Under the pieces are notes generated by a model. It saw only the letters and a program-made list of their open reading frames with translations. It was not told the DNA's origin and made no database searches. Positions 1-10,641 of a stretch of DNA of 64,000 nt are shown piece by piece (the stretch's first letter is position 1; each line of letters begins with the position of its first letter). Location: positions 126,090,013 through 126,154,012 of the forward strand of contig CM038043.1 of the NCBI GenBank assembly GCA_021397845.1, given 5' to 3'. The DNA comes from Areca catechu (taxonomy: Eukaryota > Streptophyta > Magnoliopsida > Arecales > Arecaceae). The translations under genes and the position numbers were made by a program.

Positions 1-442
1 GCGCCTACCAGCCCAGTGAAGGTCCCAAGGTAGGTGCCCAATGGTCACCTTGGCTACAAAGAACGTTCGACACCCCGATAGGGGGGAGTATGCAAACACA
101 AACATAAGTGCAAGCTCAACCAAAGGGCAATGCACCACCAAAAAAAATCTAAGCAAGAGAAGGAGGAAAGGCCACATAGAGAATCCCTCTAGCTCGGCCA
201 TCATTCTCTTGACGCACTTGCACCCCACTCTCACACAACTCACTCCTAGTATGGAGTCCTTTAAGAGGGGCTCGACCAGGAGGATCTGTTCTCCTGGATC
301 TTCACTGACTTGACCATCAGAGTGCCCCCATCGGAATCCCTAGCCCGAGTCACTAAAGATGAATCATCAGAGTGCCCCCAGCGAAGGAAGTGCACTCCAG
401 TGCCGACAGTAGCTACGGGCCATGACGATCTTGGCGGCAACA
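1..442 (+). mobile_element. Ty3/gypsy LTR, 3-prime part (element H)
   Basis: This is the right-hand part of a gypsy LTR in sense orientation; the rest lies left of the window. It carries the ACTTGACCATCAGAGTG signature typical of the R/U5 region of plant Tat-type LTRs and ends in GGCGGCAACA. It resembles the end of the LTR at 33628-34880, which has ACTTGATCATCGGAGTG and ends GGTGGCAACA. The copia integrase reading frame resumes a few bases after 442, so H interrupted copia A. The candidate right-hand target duplication is TTTAT (443-447); its partner is outside the window. The 90-aa open frame in this stretch is not a gene. Confidence 0.75.
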
Positions 443-445
443 TTT

Positions 446-2871
446 ATAGTGGATGATTTCTCTAGGTTTATATGGGTTTTGTTTTTATCTCAAAAGATGA
501 ATCATTTTTAGCTTTTATGAAGTTTTATCGAAAAGTTTTAAATGAAAAAAATACTTTAGTTATTTCTATTCGAAGTGATCATAGCACAGAATTTGAAAAC
601 CAAGATTTCGAAAACTTTTACAATGAAAATAGAATTGATCATAATTTTTCTGTACCTAGGACACCTCAACAAAATGAGGTGGTAGAGAGAAAAAATAGGA
701 CTTTAGAAGAAATGGCATATACAATGCTATTTGAAAATAATTTATCGAGATATTTTTGGGCTGAAGCAGTTAATATCGCTTGTTATATTTTAAACCATAT
801 TTTAATCTGACCTATTTTAAAGAAAATGCCTTATGAACTTTGGAAAGAAAGAAAACACACTTTAAAATATTTTTGAATTTTTGGTTATCGTTGCTTTATC
901 TTAAATAATGGCAAAGATAATCTAAGAAAATTTGATACCAAGTCAGATGAAGATATCTTCTTAGGATACTCTACATCTAGCAAGGCATATAGAGTATTTA
1001 ATAAAAGAACTTTAGTAGTAGAAGAATCAGTGCATATTGTATTTGAAGAATCTACTAACAAATCTTCGAGAAAAGAGGATATTTCTGATGAATGTGCAGG
1101 TGTTGAAGGATTAAAGAAGTTAACTTTGGATGATCCCCCTTCTAAAGAAGATGAAGAAGATCAAAACAAGAAGGATGGAGAAGAAGATACAAAATCCACA
1201 CCTACTCACAAAGATCTACCAAAAGAATGGAGGTATGCTCATGGCACTTTAAGGAGTTGATCTTAGGTGATCCATCGAGAGGGGTAAGAACTAGAGCATC
1301 AATTAGAAATGAATATGATTACATAGCTTTGTCTCTTAAATTGAACCTAAATGTATTGAAGAAACTAAAAAATACTCTAATTGGATAATTGCTATGTAAG
1401 AATAACTAAATCAATTTGAAAGAAATAATGTTTGGATACTAATAGAAAGATCATTTAATATTTCAATAATTGGTACAAAATAGGTGTTTAGGAATAAACT
1501 AGATGAAAATGGTATCATTACTAGAAATAAATCTAGATTGGTAGCAAAAGGGTATAATCAAGAAGAGGGTATTGATTTTGATGAGATTTTTGCACCAGTT
1601 GCTAGATTAGAAGCAATAAGATTATTACTTGCTTTTGCATATTTCATGAATTTTAAACTCTTTTAAATAGATATTAAAAGTATATTTTTAAATGGTTATA
1701 TCGCTGAAGAGGTTTTTGTAGAACAACTACCTGGATTTGAAAATCATATACATCATGATCATATTTTCAAACTTTATAAAGTACTTTATGATTTGAAACA
1801 AGTACCCCGAGCATAATATGAAAGACTTAGCAAATTTTTAATTGAAAATGATTTCTCTAGAGGCCATGCTGATACAACTTTATTTTTGGAAAAGAAGAAT
1901 GATAATCTATTAGTAGTACAAATTTATGTTGATGATATCATTTTTGGTGCTACTAATGAATCACTTTGTTAAGAGTTTGCCAAGCTTATGCAGGGAGAGT
2001 TCGAGATGAGTATGATGGGTGAACTAAATTTTTTTCTCGGACTCCAAATCAAACAAACCAAAGAAGTGATCTTCATCAACCAAGCTAAGTATACAAGAAA
2101 AATCTTAAAGAAGTTTGGGATGGGGACAACCAAGCAAATAGATACACCTATGAGCCCTTCTTGTAAACTTGATAAAGATGAATGTGGTAAAAGTGTTAAT
2201 CAAAAACTATATAGAGGTATCATTGGTTCTTTATTATACTTGACTGCTAGTAGACCAGATATTATGTTTAGTATTTGCATGTATGCTAGATATTAGACTG
2301 ATCCTAAAGAGTCTTATTTATTAGCTGTTAAGTGCATTCTTAGATATCTATCTGGTTTATTGATATTGGATTATGGTATTCTAGAGATTCTTCAATTGAT
2401 TTAATTGGATATTCTGATGCTGACTTTACTGGATTTAAATTAGATAGAAAAAGTACTAGTGGAACTTGCCAATTTCTTAGAGTTAATTTAATCTAATGGT
2501 TTAGCAAGAAACAAACTTCGGTTGTACTATCTACAGCTAAGGCTGAATATATTGTAGCTAGAAGTTATTGTGCTCAAATCCTATGGATTAAGCAACAACT
2601 TAAAGATTTTGAAATCAAATTAACTAAAACACCCATAAGATATGATAACACAAGTGCAATAAATTTAACTAAAAATCCTGTTTAGCACTTTAGGAGCAAG
2701 CACATTGAAATTAGGCACCATTTTATTAGAGATCATGTTAAAAATAATGATATTATGCTTGAATTTGTAAGCACTGAGATGCAATTGGCCAATATATTGA
2801 CCAAACTACTTCAAGAAAATAGGTTCTGTATGATTAGAAGGGAACTAGATGTCATCAATCCTTTTGATTAG
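446..2871 (+). pseudogene. Copia A pol remnant: integrase, RT, RNase H
   Basis: Integrase starts mid-domain at VDDFSRFIWV. It then shows RSDHSTEFEN and QQNEVVERKNRTLEE, which carry the later catalytic acidic residues; NG is changed to NE before VVERK. Reverse transcriptase follows with ARLEAIRLLLAFA, the active-site YVDD at 1925-1936 and the GELNFFLGLQI region. RNase H shows GYSDADFTG, STAKAEY and YDNTSAINLTKNP, and the frame ends at TAG 2869-2871. At least eight in-frame stops and a frameshift near 2360 break it, so it cannot give a working polyprotein. The closest relative in the window is the pol of copia B on the other strand. Confidence 0.9.
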
Positions 2872-3302
2872 ATTTCAATCTTCTCATAACTCTTTAAATT
2901 CCCTTGAAAATTTTGATGATCAATTTTGATTGAAAATCTTGTTTAAACCTTTCATAATCCTCTGAAATTATTTTCTGAGATTTTTCCTTTTTCTTGGATT
3001 TCAGTCGAAGTGTCGACACTTGACCTACAGTCGTGAGTTGACACTTGCTCGGCGGGAACCCGAGAAGAAATAGGGCAAATCAAGTGTTTTCTCCCCATTT
3101 TCTTCAAAATTTTGTGAGCCGACTCGCCTATAAGGTATTCCTCATCTTCCATTTCCTTCCAAACTCTATTCCATTGCCTCGATTTCTTGTTTAAAAGTGT
3201 TTTTCCCATGCTATCACGGTTCCTCATCTATTTTCTCATGGCTTTCACCATGAAAAACCCTTGATTTCTTCCATATTTGCTCTTTATTTTGTTTCCTTGG
3301 AA
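2872..3302 (+). promoter_or_regulatory. Copia A pol-env spacer with GTCGAC palindromes
   Basis: This is non-coding sequence between the RNase H stop and the ATG of the env-position ORF. At 3008-3021 it contains AAGTGTCGACACTT, a perfect 14-bp palindrome, followed at about 3035-3049 by a diverged copy GAGTTGACACTTGCT. Related motifs are arrayed in the LTR of this element (6470-6804) and in solo LTR E. Copia B has its own LTR motif at the same place. A regulatory role for the downstream ORF is inference. Confidence 0.5.
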
Positions 3303-5118
3303 ATGGATCCTAGAAAACAAGTAGTCCAGAGACCTAGACCATCTGATCAAGAGGCAGAGCATCGGACAAAGGCTAAACATGAGGATGCAGTGCCAACAAA
3401 GCCATAGATCCAACAAGACGTCCCAGTCAGATCGACAGTTCCAGCAGCAGATAGGATGAGCTCGAAGACTAGTGTTGGTGGTCGATGAGTGGACTTTGAG
3501 TTCCTGGACTAGCATCACTTTTGGATCAATCAGTGGTTGAGAGATGCTGGCCTGGTGCAGTTTTGTTCTCTTTTTGAGAGGTTCTACCCAGGCATGGTCA
3601 AAGAGTTCTACGGATCATTAGCTAAAGGTGTTAACGGATGGGTAGCTGAGGTTCGTAGGGGGGAGGTCCCACTAACTGCTGAGATCATAAGTAGACTTTG
3701 GTAGATTCCTATGAGAGGATCGGTAGTAAATTCCTTGGTGAACAGATTTAGTAGATTAAGATGTATTTTTGAGATCGATGATATTAGAGAGGGAGCTACA
3801 GTGGTTGCTTCCAAACTCTCGCCTGAGATGAGGCTACTGCATCATATTGTCACTTGGATCTTACTATCGAAGACCGGATGCTTTGATTTCATCACTGAGG
3901 GAGAGCTGTTGATCATGGTATCTCAGATACAGCACACCTCAATCAGCCTTCTGGTTCTCATGGTTCATCAGATGATGGTGGCAGTGACCAGTCGGAGGCT
4001 TTGCTTGCCCTATGGTATGGAATTGACATTATTGTTCGGGGCATATGGAGTGATTGTAGATGGCGAGCCATACAGATAGCTTCTACATACAGATGTTTAT
4101 GATGAGAGATCTCTCCATAGGATAGGCTATTATCTGTTCAGAGGTCAATATAGATGATGCATATCAAGTCAGACCATTGATGTGGATGATGAGGCTACAG
4201 AGGAGGAGCATATTTTTAGAGATGAGGCCAGGCCTTCTGAGGTAGATAGAGAGATTTCGAAAGCACAGCCTGAGCCTTCTACACAGCTTGAGTCTGCACC
4301 TCAGCCCGAGCCAGCTGTTGCTCAGTCAGAGATTCCTGGTATTGGAGATAGTTTGCAGGACATAGTTACTTGCATGGAGATAGAGATTATGGTCATTCGA
4401 CAGCGAGTTGACCAGATGCAGGTGGAGATGAGGGAGAGCCATTGAGGACTGAGTGATGGTATCTCTGCTATTTTAACTGCATTGGAGAGACTTTCATCGA
4501 GCAGAGTACCTCCCTCTAATCATTCAGATTCACCTCCAACACACCAGCACCCCCAGCACTAGAGATAGGAGATGATCAGACTAACTCCTCCACAGAGTTC
4601 GATGTTGGAGATTTCATGGTAGAGCCAAAGCCAGATGTAGCTGCTAATGAGTCTAGGACCCCCATTCCTGATCCCACTCGATCATCTCTTCAGACTCCTA
4701 TATTATCCAGCTCATTCACTGTTCCTGATCCTTTTCTCACTCCATTCTTGCTCCTACTCCTGTCATTCATTCTACTGATACACCTGTGATTTATTCACCT
4801 ACTCTCTATACATCTTCTTTGATCCGGGAACTAGGGTTCTATACACCTAGTTTCCAAATCCTTTCCCCAGGACCAGCCTTTGATGACACACCCCCTATCT
4901 TTGATACAGCTGCTGTTCCTGCCACTCATGATGCTCCTACACCTAATTTTCCATCTTCCTCCTCAGCACCAGCTAGAGAAGGACGTATATCAGATGTGGC
5001 AGAGGGAGAGGCAGAGTGTGTGGCGAGATACCCAGACCTACCCGGACTAGGCTATAAGATCTCTGGCCAATATGACCATGACCTCGACCTTTTAGGGATA
5101 CAGGGCCTATTGTTCTAG
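3303..5118 (+). pseudogene. Copia A env-position ORF remnant
   Basis: From ATG 3303 a broken frame encodes a domain like the one in plant copia ORFs annotated as putative plant transposon protein. Readable marks are WVAEVRRGEVPLTAEII, the central block around HHIVTWILLSKTGCFDFIT, and CLPYGMELTLLFGAYG near 4000. After that comes an acidic, Pro/Glu/Ser-rich tail with repeated QPEP (4182-4445) and Ser/Thr/Pro-rich sequence to 5118. Several stops interrupt it (for example about 3407, 3489 and 4079). The same order of central block, CLPYGM and acidic low-complexity tail occurs in copia B at 23163-24637. The position matches the env-like ORF of Sireviruses. I see no clear membrane segment, so an envelope role is not supported by sequence. 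Confidence 0.65.
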
Positions 5119-5286
5119 ACATTCTGTCTTCCTCTGATGAGGAGACAACTACTTAGGGTTGGTCTATATATTAGTCTATCTGTATCTTAGTATTTACTAT
5201 CTTTTATGTTTATGTGTCTGTACTGGTTCTATGTTCTTGTGTATGTATCTTGTATCAAACTTCTGATTATCAATGTATCAAATCCT

Positions 5287-5317
<31 letters not shown>

Positions 5318-6203
5318 TAACTTTTTTAATGTGTGCAATTTACTGTAATGTATCAATTTTTTGAGTACCTATTGTATTAAATTTTATTATCACTTTTTAA
5401 TGATGACAAAAAGAAGGAGAATAATTGAAGATTTAATGGAAAATGCAAAAATAATTGAAAATTTAATTGAAAGTTTAAAGAGTTTATGGAAAGTGTTAGT
5501 TCTGGCAAAAATCAAAGCTATAAGTTAGGGGGAGCAAGAAAGAAATTTACTAAAGTAGTAACCTTTTGAAAATCCTTTTGAAAACCCTTTTGAAAGTTAA
5601 TTTTTTTCAAATCATATATTGAGGGGGAGTTCTATGCTCCGTCAATTTTAATTTTATGCTCTGATACTTCTGTCACTATGTTTTGATACTTTTTAATTTT
5701 ATATCTTGATACTCTTTATGACTTGTTAATCTTTCTCTAAAACTATTTACTCTTTCTAGTGAATGCTTAACGCTTTGCTACTCTTAAAAGCCTTTTCTTA
5801 CTATTATTATTGCTCTAATTTTCTTAATGCTAGAATTTCTATCTTTTGGAGATGTTTTAATATTCCTTTTGAGCAACATTCATATATATATAAATATACA
5901 TCTTTGCTCTGACACCTTTGATCATAACTCTGATACATTATAATCTATAGCTCTGATACATCAAAATCACTATTTAGATACTAATTTTGTATATAACCTT
6001 GGATTTCTTCAACATTCATATATATAGCTCTGATACATTATCAGTAAGTCTTATTTCTTGACAATCAACATAATTCTAGACTCTGATATGTATCATCATT
6101 AGCTCTGTTATTTATTGCCTAAAGTTCTATACCTATTGAAAATCTTTTGAGCTTTCCATATGCATATACTTAAAAATTTTGCCATCATCAAAAAGGGAGA
6201 GAT
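5119..6203 (+). other. Copia A 3-prime leader with multiple purine tracts
   Basis: AT-rich non-coding sequence. Purine tracts lie at about 5407-5420, 5527-5545 (AGGGGGAGCAAGAAAGAAA), 5621-5629 (GAGGGGGAG) and immediately before the LTR at 6190-6203 (AAAAAGGGAGAGAT). The last is the expected primer for plus-strand synthesis. A (TA)n run lies at about 5297-5318. Several tracts before the LTR are a reported Sirevirus trait, and copia B shows the same arrangement. Confidence 0.6.
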
Positions 6204-7707
6204 TGTTGACTCCTGTATTGATTTTGATAATTAATAAAATACTTAAGTATATTTGAGTACTAATTGTTTGTTTGAGAGTGTTTTATCAGTAAAAGGTACT
6301 CATTAATTCAGTTTGAATGATTGCTTATTATATAGTTGGAGAAGTTCCCTTCACTGATGAAAATCTTAAGTTTGAATGGACTTAAGGATATAAGAATGAC
6401 TTGGAATGATTTAAATTTTAAGTTTGAAGAAGATTAACCGGTGTTTTAATTCAATTTTAGAAAGTTTCAGTGAAGTGTCGACTCATGGGAATGAAGTGTC
6501 GACTTACAGAAGCCAGATCTGATATGCAGAAAAAGAGTTTCAATGGCATGCTTCAAGTATCGACTCATGAAGACCAAGTGTCGACTCATGTATCGACTCA
6601 CGTGTCAACTCAATGCCTGAGATAAAAAAGTTTACAGAACATGCTGAATTTCATGAATTTTTTAAAGTGTCAACTCATGAAGATCAGGTGTCAACTCACG
6701 TGTCGACCCACCAGAAGAAGTGTCGACTCACCTAAAATTTCCAGAGAGCTTCAAGGATTTTTTTTGAACTATGTGTCAACTCATGACTCGAAGTGTTAAC
6801 ACTTAAAGTTCAGACTGCACAGTAACGGCTAGTTTTTTTAAGCACAGAATTGAACCTTTCACCCTCCAATGGCTAATTTCAACTCTTCAATGATCATAAT
6901 CCACCATTTGGGATTTGAAAAAGTATTTAAGGTGATTTTAATTGAAGAGGGATAAGAGGAATGAGTTTTTATTGAATATTCATCAAGGTTTCATCCACTT
7001 TCAAGTCAAGTTAAGCCTTTAAGTTTCCAAAGCATTCAAGTTCAACCATTCAAGCTACATTTAAGGCTTCAACAACTTGAGAACAAGCATTACAACAACT
7101 TTCAAAGAGCTTCAAAGAGATATATGCTTTTTATTGAATTTTTTTTTATATTCTTTACAATATTATTGAATCATTTCTTTTGTTTCTAGTTTCAAAGGGA
7201 TTGGAACTAGAAGTGGTTTTGTTGGTAAGCCTTTGTATTAAAACCAATGGAAGTTTTTGGTTAGCCTAAGTTACAAAACTAAGGAGGTTGTTGGTGAGCC
7301 TAAGTTACAATACCAACTAGGTTTTTGGTTATCCTGCAAAACCAAAGGGGTTTTGACTTGTATTCCCAGTGAAACAAGTTGGATTTTGATTAGTGAGCCC
7401 AGAAAACTAATCGACTATAATCAAGAAAGATTATAGTAAAAATCCCAAGTGGACCTTGGAGAGTGGATGTAGGTGCTTTGGTATGCATCGAACCACTATA
7501 AAATTTTGTGTATTTGTGTTGCTTGCTCTTCCTTATTTGCCTTCATTTGCTTTGCATTTATCTTTTAATTCCACCGTATATTTTTGAGTAACTCACAAGC
7601 ACTTGCAATACGCTAGCACTTTAATTGGTTTGAATTGGTACTTACTTGCAATTAAATTTTTTAGAAACCCAATTTAGCCTCCCTCTTGGCTTGCTGACTG
7701 AGCAACA
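6204..7707 (+). repeat. Copia A 3-prime LTR
   Basis: The LTR is 1504 bp, starting TGTTGACTCCTG directly after the polypurine tract and ending ACTGAGCAACA. Near its end it carries repeated short blocks of the type TTTTTGGTNAGCC...AAACCAA, and the CCCTCTTGG sequence that also lies just inside the ends of LTRs E, I and B. Confidence 0.85.
6470..6804 (+). promoter_or_regulatory. Palindromic motif array in LTR A
   Basis: About ten copies of AAGTGTCGACTCATG-like words occur here, some as GTGTCAACTC. The last copy, AAGTGTTAACACTT at 6791-6804, is a perfect palindrome. The copies lie in the upstream (U3-like) part of the LTR. Many TCAACTC variants look like CpG decay of TCGACTC. Confidence 0.7.
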
Positions 7708-7712
7708 GAAAA

Positions 7713-8236
7713 GTCTATCGACACTCACTTTAATATACCTATCACAATAGACAAACAATCAAATCTCATAATCAAGAGTGAATCTAGCCATTAAAGAAGC
7801 ATGGCCCCTCATTGGGCTATAACTCCCAAAGCCATTAAGGCAAATGGTAGGAAGATAGATAAGACAAAATCCTTTATTAATAGAAGGAGGATATCCCAGA
7901 CAAAGGATAATTGTCTCCCAGTAATCATGATGAAGGCCAAAATATGATCACCTCCTATCCACCTTGCATCATTTCAAGATATCCCCAGACTATTCTTAAG
8001 GCTTGAATATAAAAGGGGGTTCTCGTGAGCCACCCGGAGGTACATACCTATGCATGCATGCATGTACTCACTCTCTTATCTCGCTACTCCATTTTTACTT
8101 TATTGTCTGAGATACTAACTTGAGTATCGGAGGGCCTTCGTCGGAGTCACCCCAGCTAAGGCTTCTTTTGTAGGTATAAACACCGGTGCTCTCTTTCCAT
8201 CTAACTTTGGCATTCGAGTAGATTCTAGCACCATCA
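7713..8236 (+). mobile_element. Gypsy LTR G, 3-prime part
   Basis: The sense-strand marks are a TATA box ATATAAAAG near 8010, then GAGCCACCCGGAGG, then ACTTGAGTATCGGAGG and CGTCGGAGTCACCCC, which is the usual R/U5 arrangement of plant Tat-type gypsy LTRs. It ends near GCACCATCA (8236). On its left it meets the end of copia A; on its right the gag frame of copia F continues. The likeliest history is that G inserted in F and A later inserted in G. The open frame at 8095-8319 on the minus strand straddles two elements and is not a gene. Confidence 0.7.
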
Positions 8237-8344
8237 AGAATATATCTTGTTCTTATGAGCCATGAAACACAAGTTGGCAACTTCTTCCTTTTCTTCTTCT
8301 TTGAAGCTTGATTCATCACTATTATTCCATATTACCATCATGGC

Positions 8345-9634
8345 TGTTGACTCTGGTCTTGATTTTGATGATTGACAAAATGTTTAAGTATATATGAGTA
8401 CTAATTATATTTTAAGTGTATTTTTCATATCTTAGTACTCAACCATGTTGAATGAAGAAATGCTTGTATTTCGGTTGAAAAAGTCCTTAAATTAATGAAA
8501 AATCAAGTTATAAGGACTTTGGAATATAAGGAAGACTTGGAAGGACTTAAAGTTTAATTTTGAAGAAGTTTCAGTACTGGCTCAACCGAGTGTCGACACC
8601 TAAAGATCAAGTGTTGACACTTGCAGGTCAAGTGTTGACACTTGCAGAACCAAGTGCTGACACTTGCAGACTAAGTGTCGACACCAAGTGTCGACACCTG
8701 GGAACCAAGTGTCAACACTTGGAGGTCAAGTGTCGACACTTGACTGTAACGGCTAGTTTTCAAAAGCTGCACAACTTCTCCAACTTGCTTCAAACGGCCA
8801 TATCTTCACCCCCAACGGTCATAAACGGTCATCTATGGTTTGGAAAGCTATATAAACATCAAAAATCAAATGGGGAAGCAATCCTTTGGTGAGTTTTTTG
8901 AATATTCTTCAAGGATTCAAGAGTTGAGTGATTCAAAGCCTTCAAGCTTCCAAATTTCAAAGAGAGCATTCAAAGTCTACATCTACAAGCATCAATCAAA
9001 GGCTTCATCAACTTGAAGACAAGATCTTCATCAACAATCAAGGGCTTCAAAGAGATATTTGCTTTATTTTAGAAAGCTTTTATTGTATTCATTTATAATT
9101 GCTCTTATATTGTTTTACTTAAGATTTTTGGTGAGCCTTGGAAAACCAAAGAGATTTTTGGTAAGCCTTTGAAAACCAAAGTAGTTGTTGGTGAGCCTTG
9201 AAACCAACTAGGGTTTTACTTATGAGCCCGAAGCCAAAACAAGTTGTTTAGGTTCTTGGTTATCCCATAAAACCAAGTGTGGTTGTTGGTGAGCCTTGAA
9301 ACCAACTAGGGTTTGACTTGTGAGCCCGAAGATAAAACAAATTGTAAAGGTTGTTAGTGAGCCTAAGTTATAAAACCAAACTTAGTGAAATTTCCAAGGG
9401 GTTCTTGGGGAGTGGATGTAGGTGCTTGGTTGGCACCAAACCACTATAAACCTATGTGTTTGTGCGATTGTTCTTCTTGTGCCTTTATTTCTTTATTTCT
9501 GCTGCATTTGTTTGAAATACACAAGCACTTGAATTGCATTAGCACATACTTGCTTTAGTTCATCTTTTAAATAGTACCAAAATTTTATAAAACCCAATTC
9601 ACCCCCCCTCTTGGGTTGCCTACCTGAGCCTACA
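8345..9634 (+). mobile_element. Solo Sirevirus-like LTR E
   Basis: A lone 1290-bp LTR begins TGTTGACTCTGG and ends GAGCCTACA. It is flanked by a perfect 5-bp target duplication ATGGC (8340-8344 and 9635-9639). No internal region is attached. That is what recombination between two LTRs of a full element leaves behind. Its internal blocks of TGGTGAGCC...AAACCAAC and the CACCCCCCCTCTTGG near the end match LTRs A and I. Confidence 0.9.
8588..8743 (+). promoter_or_regulatory. Array of 18-bp palindromes in LTR E
   Basis: Eight copies of a CAAGTGTCGACACTTG-like word are spaced about 20-24 bp apart. The last, TCAAGTGTCGACACTTGA (8726-8743), is a perfect 18-bp palindrome. Other copies differ at the central CG (TGTTGACA, TGTCAACA), as expected from methyl-CpG decay. 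Confidence 0.8.
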
Positions 9635-10626
9635 ATGGCTTTCTTCTATTACTTCCTGGAACCTTTCTTAAGTAAAGGGCAATTAGCTTTGAAGTTTTCA
9701 GATTTTTTGCATTCATAACATTAAGCTGATTACTCTTTTTTTTTTACTTGCTTCCTCTTTGATCAAGCCTTTCTTTTTGAATTCATATCTTTCTTTTTCT
9801 CAAAAATTTTCTAAATTTTCTTCTGATCATTGCTAGTTTATTTGCATTGTCAATTTCCTCTAACTCATCACCTTTATCTTCATCATTGGTCATTGATTTT
9901 AGTATTATTGTCTTTATTTTGTTGGCCATTTTAGTGCCTACTCAACTCAGGAGTCATGAGTGAGCCTATGAGTTCTTCCAAGGATAGCTTATTTAAATCT
10001 TTCACTTCTTCTATAGCAATCGTCTTGGCTTCTGAATTCTTTAGCAAAGATCTAAAAATTTTGGTCAGAATATCATTGCTAGTATGATCATTGCCAAGAC
10101 TTTTCAGGCCATTAATCATATCAATAAATTTTGTAAACATTTCAAAAATAGTTTTTTAAGATTCCATTTTAAATAATTCATATTTAGGTATAAGCATGTT
10201 AATTTTAGATTATTTAACTTGATTTATACCCTCATAAATAATCTCTAGTCTATCCCATATTATTTTAGTAGATTAGCAAGTAAAAATCTTATTAAATTTA
10301 TTAGCATCTAAAGCAGAAAACAAAATATTCATGGCCTAAGTATTTAGTTGGATTATTCTTTTATCAACTTCATCCCAATCATTTTTTGGCTTGGAAGAAG
10401 GTATACCATCAATCAAAATTGTGATTGTGTATGGTCCATTGATCATAACACTCTATATATCATAGTCTAGTGCTTGTATAAAAGTCTTCATATGAGCTTT
10501 ATAATAAATATAATTTATTCCATTAAAAAGATGTGGTATGTTGGTTGATTATCCTTCATTAAGAGCACTAACCAGGGTTGCCATGATCTTTAACTCTTGA
10601 TTGTTAGATCAAAAAAATGAGTACTA

Positions 10627-10640
10627 AGCTCTAATACCAC
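10627..10640 (-). other. Copia F primer-binding site (tRNA-iMet)
   Basis: On the minus strand this reads GTGGTATTAGAGCT, directly after the LTR end. The initiator-Met tRNA 3-prime complement is TGGTATCAGAGC, so there is one difference over twelve bases. Confidence 0.75.
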
Positions 10641-10641
10641 T

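Larger units (their letters stand above)
446..7707 (+). mobile_element. Copia element A, Sirevirus-like, 5-prime truncated
   Basis: The layout is integrase, reverse transcriptase and RNase H (446-2871), a spacer, an env-position ORF (3303-5118), a long purine-tract leader, and a 3-prime LTR (6204-7707) beginning TGTTGACTCC and ending GAGCAACA. The 5-prime LTR, gag, protease and the start of integrase are missing because LTR H cuts in at 442. Pol followed by an extra ORF in the env position, several polypurine tracts and palindromic LTR motifs are features of the Sirevirus lineage of Ty1/copia; the assignment is from these features, not from a search. The base after the LTR starts a candidate duplication GAAAA (7708-7712), whose partner would lie left of the window. 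Confidence 0.85.
8237..10584 (-). pseudogene. Copia F gag remnant, split by LTR E
   Basis: The gag start is ATG at 10584. The recognisable matrix/capsid part includes FTKFIDMINGLKSLG and LNKLSLEELIGSLMTPEL (9931-10140), which match copia B gag at 29364-29873. A CCHC knuckle CYECKKSENFKANCP lies near 9690, with the usual Gly-His replaced by Glu-Asn. Left of LTR E the frame resumes with SDESSFKEEEKEEVANLC (8290-8339), matching the ESTSIEEEETMKIANLC stretch of copia B. Many stops are present. This match across LTR E is what shows that E inserted into F. Confidence 0.7.

Noticed and set aside
6470..6804. Considered as a CRISPR-like or satellite array
   Set aside because: Spacing is irregular, the units are palindromic words inside an LTR, and the DNA is plant nuclear.
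8095..8319. 74-aa open frame on the minus strand
   Set aside because: It straddles the end of gypsy LTR G and the copia F gag remnant in the wrong frame.
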